Assembly (NCBI RefSeq): GCF_000196115.1
Contig: NC_005027.1
Span: 5,204,001 to 5,268,000, forward strand
Origin: Rhodopirellula baltica SH 1
GTDB taxonomy: Bacteria > Planctomycetota > Planctomycetia > Pirellulales > Pirellulaceae
Reading direction: 5' to 3'
DNA length: 64,000 nucleotides
Of the stretch, positions 61,934 to 64,000 are shown piece by piece. The translations under genes and the position numbers were made by a program. The notes under the pieces are model-generated. The model did no database searches, was not told the DNA's origin, and was given only the letters and a program-made list of their open reading frames with translations. Numbering within the stretch: position 1 is the first letter of the stretch; each line of letters opens with the position of its first letter.

Positions 61934-62926
61934 ATGACTTGGCTGACAGAGCTTACCGGAATCGAGGAAGAATCGCCTGAACAGGTTCGCCGAGAACTAT
62001 CGATCGAAAGCGATCAGATCGTTTGCCCCGACGGAAAACGATTTGCGTTCGGTCGTTTGGAAACACCGAAGTTATCGGAACTTCGCCAAACCGTTTCGCA
62101 ACTCAACGTTCAGACGCATCCATCGACGATTCGCGAACACGTTGGCGACGTTCGCCAGTTGCACGCGGACTCGGCCAACGCGGGCGCTCTGTTCCAAGTC
62201 GCGTCACAATTCAATCTATTAGAAATGACCGGCCCATCGGTCACTCCTGAACGCGGCGTCGGCATCTACGAGAACGACCCAACACAAGGCCCGGCGTGCG
62301 CGATCGCGTGCGGAGTCGGCACGATCTATCGCAACTACTTTGCACCGGTCGGCGACCGCATCGGCCAATCCGCCGACCATCAAATCGACTGCTCCGCCGA
62401 TCTGGGAAGCAAACTCGGCAATCAAGACGGCCAGCTTTGGCAAATGCAGAACGGCTATCTTTTCCCGTCCGACGATGGCCTTCGGCGCATCACCAATCGT
62501 CTGCAATCGGCAAGCGAATCAGACTTGGACGAACTTCGCAGCGAGTTGCGAATCGGCCTGCAATTGCAAGCCGACGTGACGCTTCCCGGTATTGAACATC
62601 GCGTCAGCCAAGCGTATTGCTCCGCACTGCCGGTTGCCTACGGTCGCCAGCCCGCCGAATTGTGGACAGACTTCGCCAAGCTGATTCTCGACGCCGCCTA
62701 TGAAGCCACCTTCCTTGCCGCCGCTATCAACGCGTCACACACCGGCATCAACGTCGTCTACCTCACGCTGCTCGGCGGAGGCGTGTTTGGCAATGACGAC
62801 GTCTGGATCACCAGCGCGATCGAGAGAGCGTTCTTGAAAACAAAGTCGCACGGTCTCGATGTAAGAATCGTCTCGTATCGGCAATCCAAACCTGCGGTCT
62901 CGCAGTTCTGCAGTCGCATCGAATGA
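61934..62926 (+). CDS. Macrodomain-like protein (possible ADP-ribose binding or hydrolysis)
   Basis: A 330-residue soluble protein with a macrodomain-like pattern. NAGALFQVASQFNLLEM resembles the substrate-loop helix, and TQGPACAIACGVGTIYRNYF follows. Near the C terminus, VVYLTLLGGGVFGNDDVWIT and LDVRIVSY look like the final loop and strand of the fold. Macrodomains bind ADP-ribose, often in stress or defence, but no closer family is recognised. The ATG at 61934 is chosen over 61889, which lies inside the divergent exonuclease gene. Only 38 bases separate the two starts, so the promoters must overlap the coding parts. Confidence 0.7.
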   Translation: MTWLTELTGIEEESPEQVRRELSIESDQIVCPDGKRFAFGRLETPKLSELRQTVSQLNVQTHPSTIREHVGDVRQLHADSANAGALFQVASQFNLLEMTGPSVTPERGVGIYENDPTQGPACAIACGVGTIYRNYFAPVGDRIGQSADHQIDCSADLGSKLGNQDGQLWQMQNGYLFPSDDGLRRITNRLQSASESDLDELRSELRIGLQLQADVTLPGIEHRVSQAYCSALPVAYGRQPAELWTDFAKLILDAAYEATFLAAAINASHTGINVVYLTLLGGGVFGNDDVWITSAIERAFLKTKSHGLDVRIVSYRQSKPAVSQFCSRIE

Positions 62927-63339
62927 CAACCTCAGTTCATTTGCGCTTCGTACCGTGACGCCAACCAAGCTTTCACGTCAACCGGCTTTGCGAACAGCCG
63001 ATGGCAGATTCAGCGATTGAAGTAGGCCGGACCAAGGAGCCACGCGACGCCGTTCCAGCAATTGCACAGATGTTGCCGCGACGAACCGCTCTGGATTGCC
63101 GGAACATCGCTTCGCTTGGTCCGGCCTACTCTAGGCAGCACCATCGCTTGCAAGCGTAATGGCATCATCGGGCTTTCTCGAGTCACCAACCGAGACCGGA
63201 CTCAACTGCGAACGGGACCGCGGTCCCATTGGCGGTCCCATTCCTGCTCGTACTCGGGCATCTGCAGCCGACGGCGCACAAAAAAACCTGGGAGATTTTG
63301 GTCAGTACGACTCAAAATGCCCAGGCAATGTTGCTTCAG
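62927..63339. other. Intergenic region carrying repeat copies before tRNA-Asn
   Basis: 413 bases holding copy 4 of the GTAGGCCGGACCAAG palindrome family (63022-63129) and the right copy of the 267-bp direct repeat (63087-63353), which overlap each other. The open plus frame over 63062-63574 consists of repeat and tRNA antisense sequence and is rejected as a gene. Confidence 0.7.
63022..63129. repeat. Palindromic repeat family, longest copy
   Basis: A 108-bp unit starting GTAGGCCGGACCAAGGAGC and ending CTTGGTCCGGCCTAC. It is longer than the copies at 48378 and 50446 by an interior segment (CAGATGTTGCCGCGACG). Its right end is shared with the 267-bp direct repeat. Confidence 0.8.
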
Positions 63340-63353
63340 CTCCCCCGACAGGA
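63087..63353. repeat. 267-bp direct repeat, right copy, overlapping tRNA-Asn 3' end
   Basis: Right-hand partner of 55995-56261 (offset 7,092, no indels). Its last 14 bases are the 3' end of the tRNA-Asn gene, and the rest is the sequence directly downstream of that gene. The pair encloses the IetAS/exonuclease/macrodomain island. Confidence 0.85.
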
Positions 63354-63412
63354 CTCGAACCTGTGACAAGGCGGTTAACAGCCGCCTGCTCTACCAACTG
63401 AGCTACAGGGGA
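63340..63412 (-). tRNA. tRNA-Asn (anticodon GTT)
   Basis: Read on the minus strand: acceptor stem TCCCCTG pairing with CGGGGGA (one G-T pair), D-arm GCTCAGTTGGTAGAGC, anticodon stem GGCGG/CCGCC around loop CTGTTAA, and T-arm ACAGGTTCGAGTCCTGT. Discriminator base G at 63340; the CCA end is not encoded. It remains intact and serves as the likely integration target of the adjoining island. Confidence 0.97.
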
Positions 63413-63618
63413 TTGCGAGCCGTTTCCGACTCGTGTGGGGCGAATGTTAGCTGGTGCTCGGCGGCGATTCAAGGCGGGTTTTCTCTGGATTTTCATTCCG
63501 GAGGGATTCGTTTTGACGCCGCCCGCCTATCCGGACCCGCAAAACTGCTAACGTGGACAAACGTTCGCTCCTGAACTTGCCCTCCCAACGGTTCGCTCCC
63601 GCTTCCCACGGCTCGGCC

Positions 63619-64000
63619 ATGCGTTCTGACGCGCCACCCAACCCCGACCACTCGCGTGGCTCCAGCACCTCTCCGGACGCGGACAAACGGCCTGACCGGC
63701 GGTGGCGGCGACTTGAGCACCTGATCCCGGACCTGGCTCGGCAATTCACGCCAGAGTCATTCCACTCGCTCTGCCGCGATCTCGGTTTGCCCGCCCAGCC
63801 TGTGCTGGCCCCGGTCTGCAGTCGGTTGGGACACAGTCCGACCCGGCACCGCGAAATGGCTCGGCAACTGGCCGCTTCGATGCTGGACGCTCGCGAGCGA
63901 CGCATACACGTGGTCACCGTTGAGAAGTCGGCCGCGGAGCCTTGGGTCACTCAGGCAGCCAAAACGTTCGACGTTCCACTGGTTCGCTGGACTTGCAGCC
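63619..64000 (+). CDS. Start of an unrecognised gene running off the window
   Basis: An open frame of at least 127 codons from ATG 63619 to the edge. The first ~25 residues are polar and proline-rich (disordered). Then come the helical segments RRWRRLEHLIPDLARQFTPE and SFHSLCRDLGLPAQPV, RHREMARQLAASMLDARERR, and a beta-like IHVVTVEKSAAEPWV. Codon use matches the neighbouring genes, and the competing minus frame is less protein-like. No family is recognised from this part. Confidence 0.55.
   Translation, partial: MRSDAPPNPDHSRGSSTSPDADKRPDRRWRRLEHLIPDLARQFTPESFHSLCRDLGLPAQPVLAPVCSRLGHSPTRHREMARQLAASMLDARERRIHVVTVEKSAAEPWVTQAAKTFDVPLVRWTCS

Noticed and set aside
63062-63574. 170-residue plus ORF near the tRNA
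   Set aside because: Made of the GTAGGCCGG repeat, the 267-bp repeat and the antisense of tRNA-Asn.

Overview
The window looks like chromosome of a Rhodopirellula-type planctomycete (order Pirellulales). The pointers are a secreted sulfatase, a cytochrome-linked 'membrane-bound dehydrogenase'-type protein, a DUF6797-like domain, a short ECF sigma factor with a FecR-like anti-sigma partner, a rhombosortase, and many small palindromic intergenic repeats. This is inferred from gene families only; no marker-gene comparison was possible.

Layout. 1-2.7 kb: a minus-strand pair (DoxX-like membrane protein, LigB/YgiD-type dioxygenase) divergent from a regulator that fuses an AraC module to a MarR-like domain. 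2.9-5.9 kb: a VIT/VWA surface protein with a GlyGly-CTERM-like tail, overlapped by its probable processing enzyme, a rhombosortase. 5.8-7.1 kb: a RAYT transposase bracketed by REP palindromes. 7.3-10.5 kb: an S15 peptidase and a predicted outer-membrane protein.

10.7-35.7 kb: a type VI secretion locus in the order tssK-tssL-tssM-like-tssA-tssB-tssC-hcp-tssE-tssF-tssG-vgrG-(FHA/DUF6931-like)-PAAR-giant membrane-anchored protein-lipoprotein, facing a convergent giant caspase-like/VWA protein. tssJ and clpV are not seen. The TssM homologue stops right after its third membrane helix, lacks the periplasmic half and has a degenerate P-loop. The two giant proteins share an N-terminal anchor followed by a caspase-like domain. 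One keeps a His/Cys dyad (H130/C182); the other has A130 and I179 there. I read this as a non-canonical trans-envelope complex and regard it as the most likely undescribed system in the window.

36-46.5 kb: a large cytochrome/NHL-type protein, a MITE-like element, a four-gene operon (ECF sigma, anti-sigma, secreted protein, YHYH/PEBP protein), and an esterase fused to an SMP-30-like propeller. 46.5-56 kb: repeat-rich housekeeping and accessory genes: small unknowns, a Ser/Thr kinase bracketed by two copies of a palindromic repeat, a divergent class-2 PyrD, a ThuA protein and a sulfatase.

56-63.4 kb: a probable genomic island at the 3' end of tRNA-Asn, bounded by 267-bp direct repeats. It carries an IetAS-type AAA ATPase/subtilisin pair, a frameshifted AlpA-like HTH gene, a transposase relic, a low-molecular-weight phosphatase, a DEDDh exonuclease and a divergent macrodomain-like protein. 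The last 400 bases hold the start of an unrecognised gene that runs off the edge.
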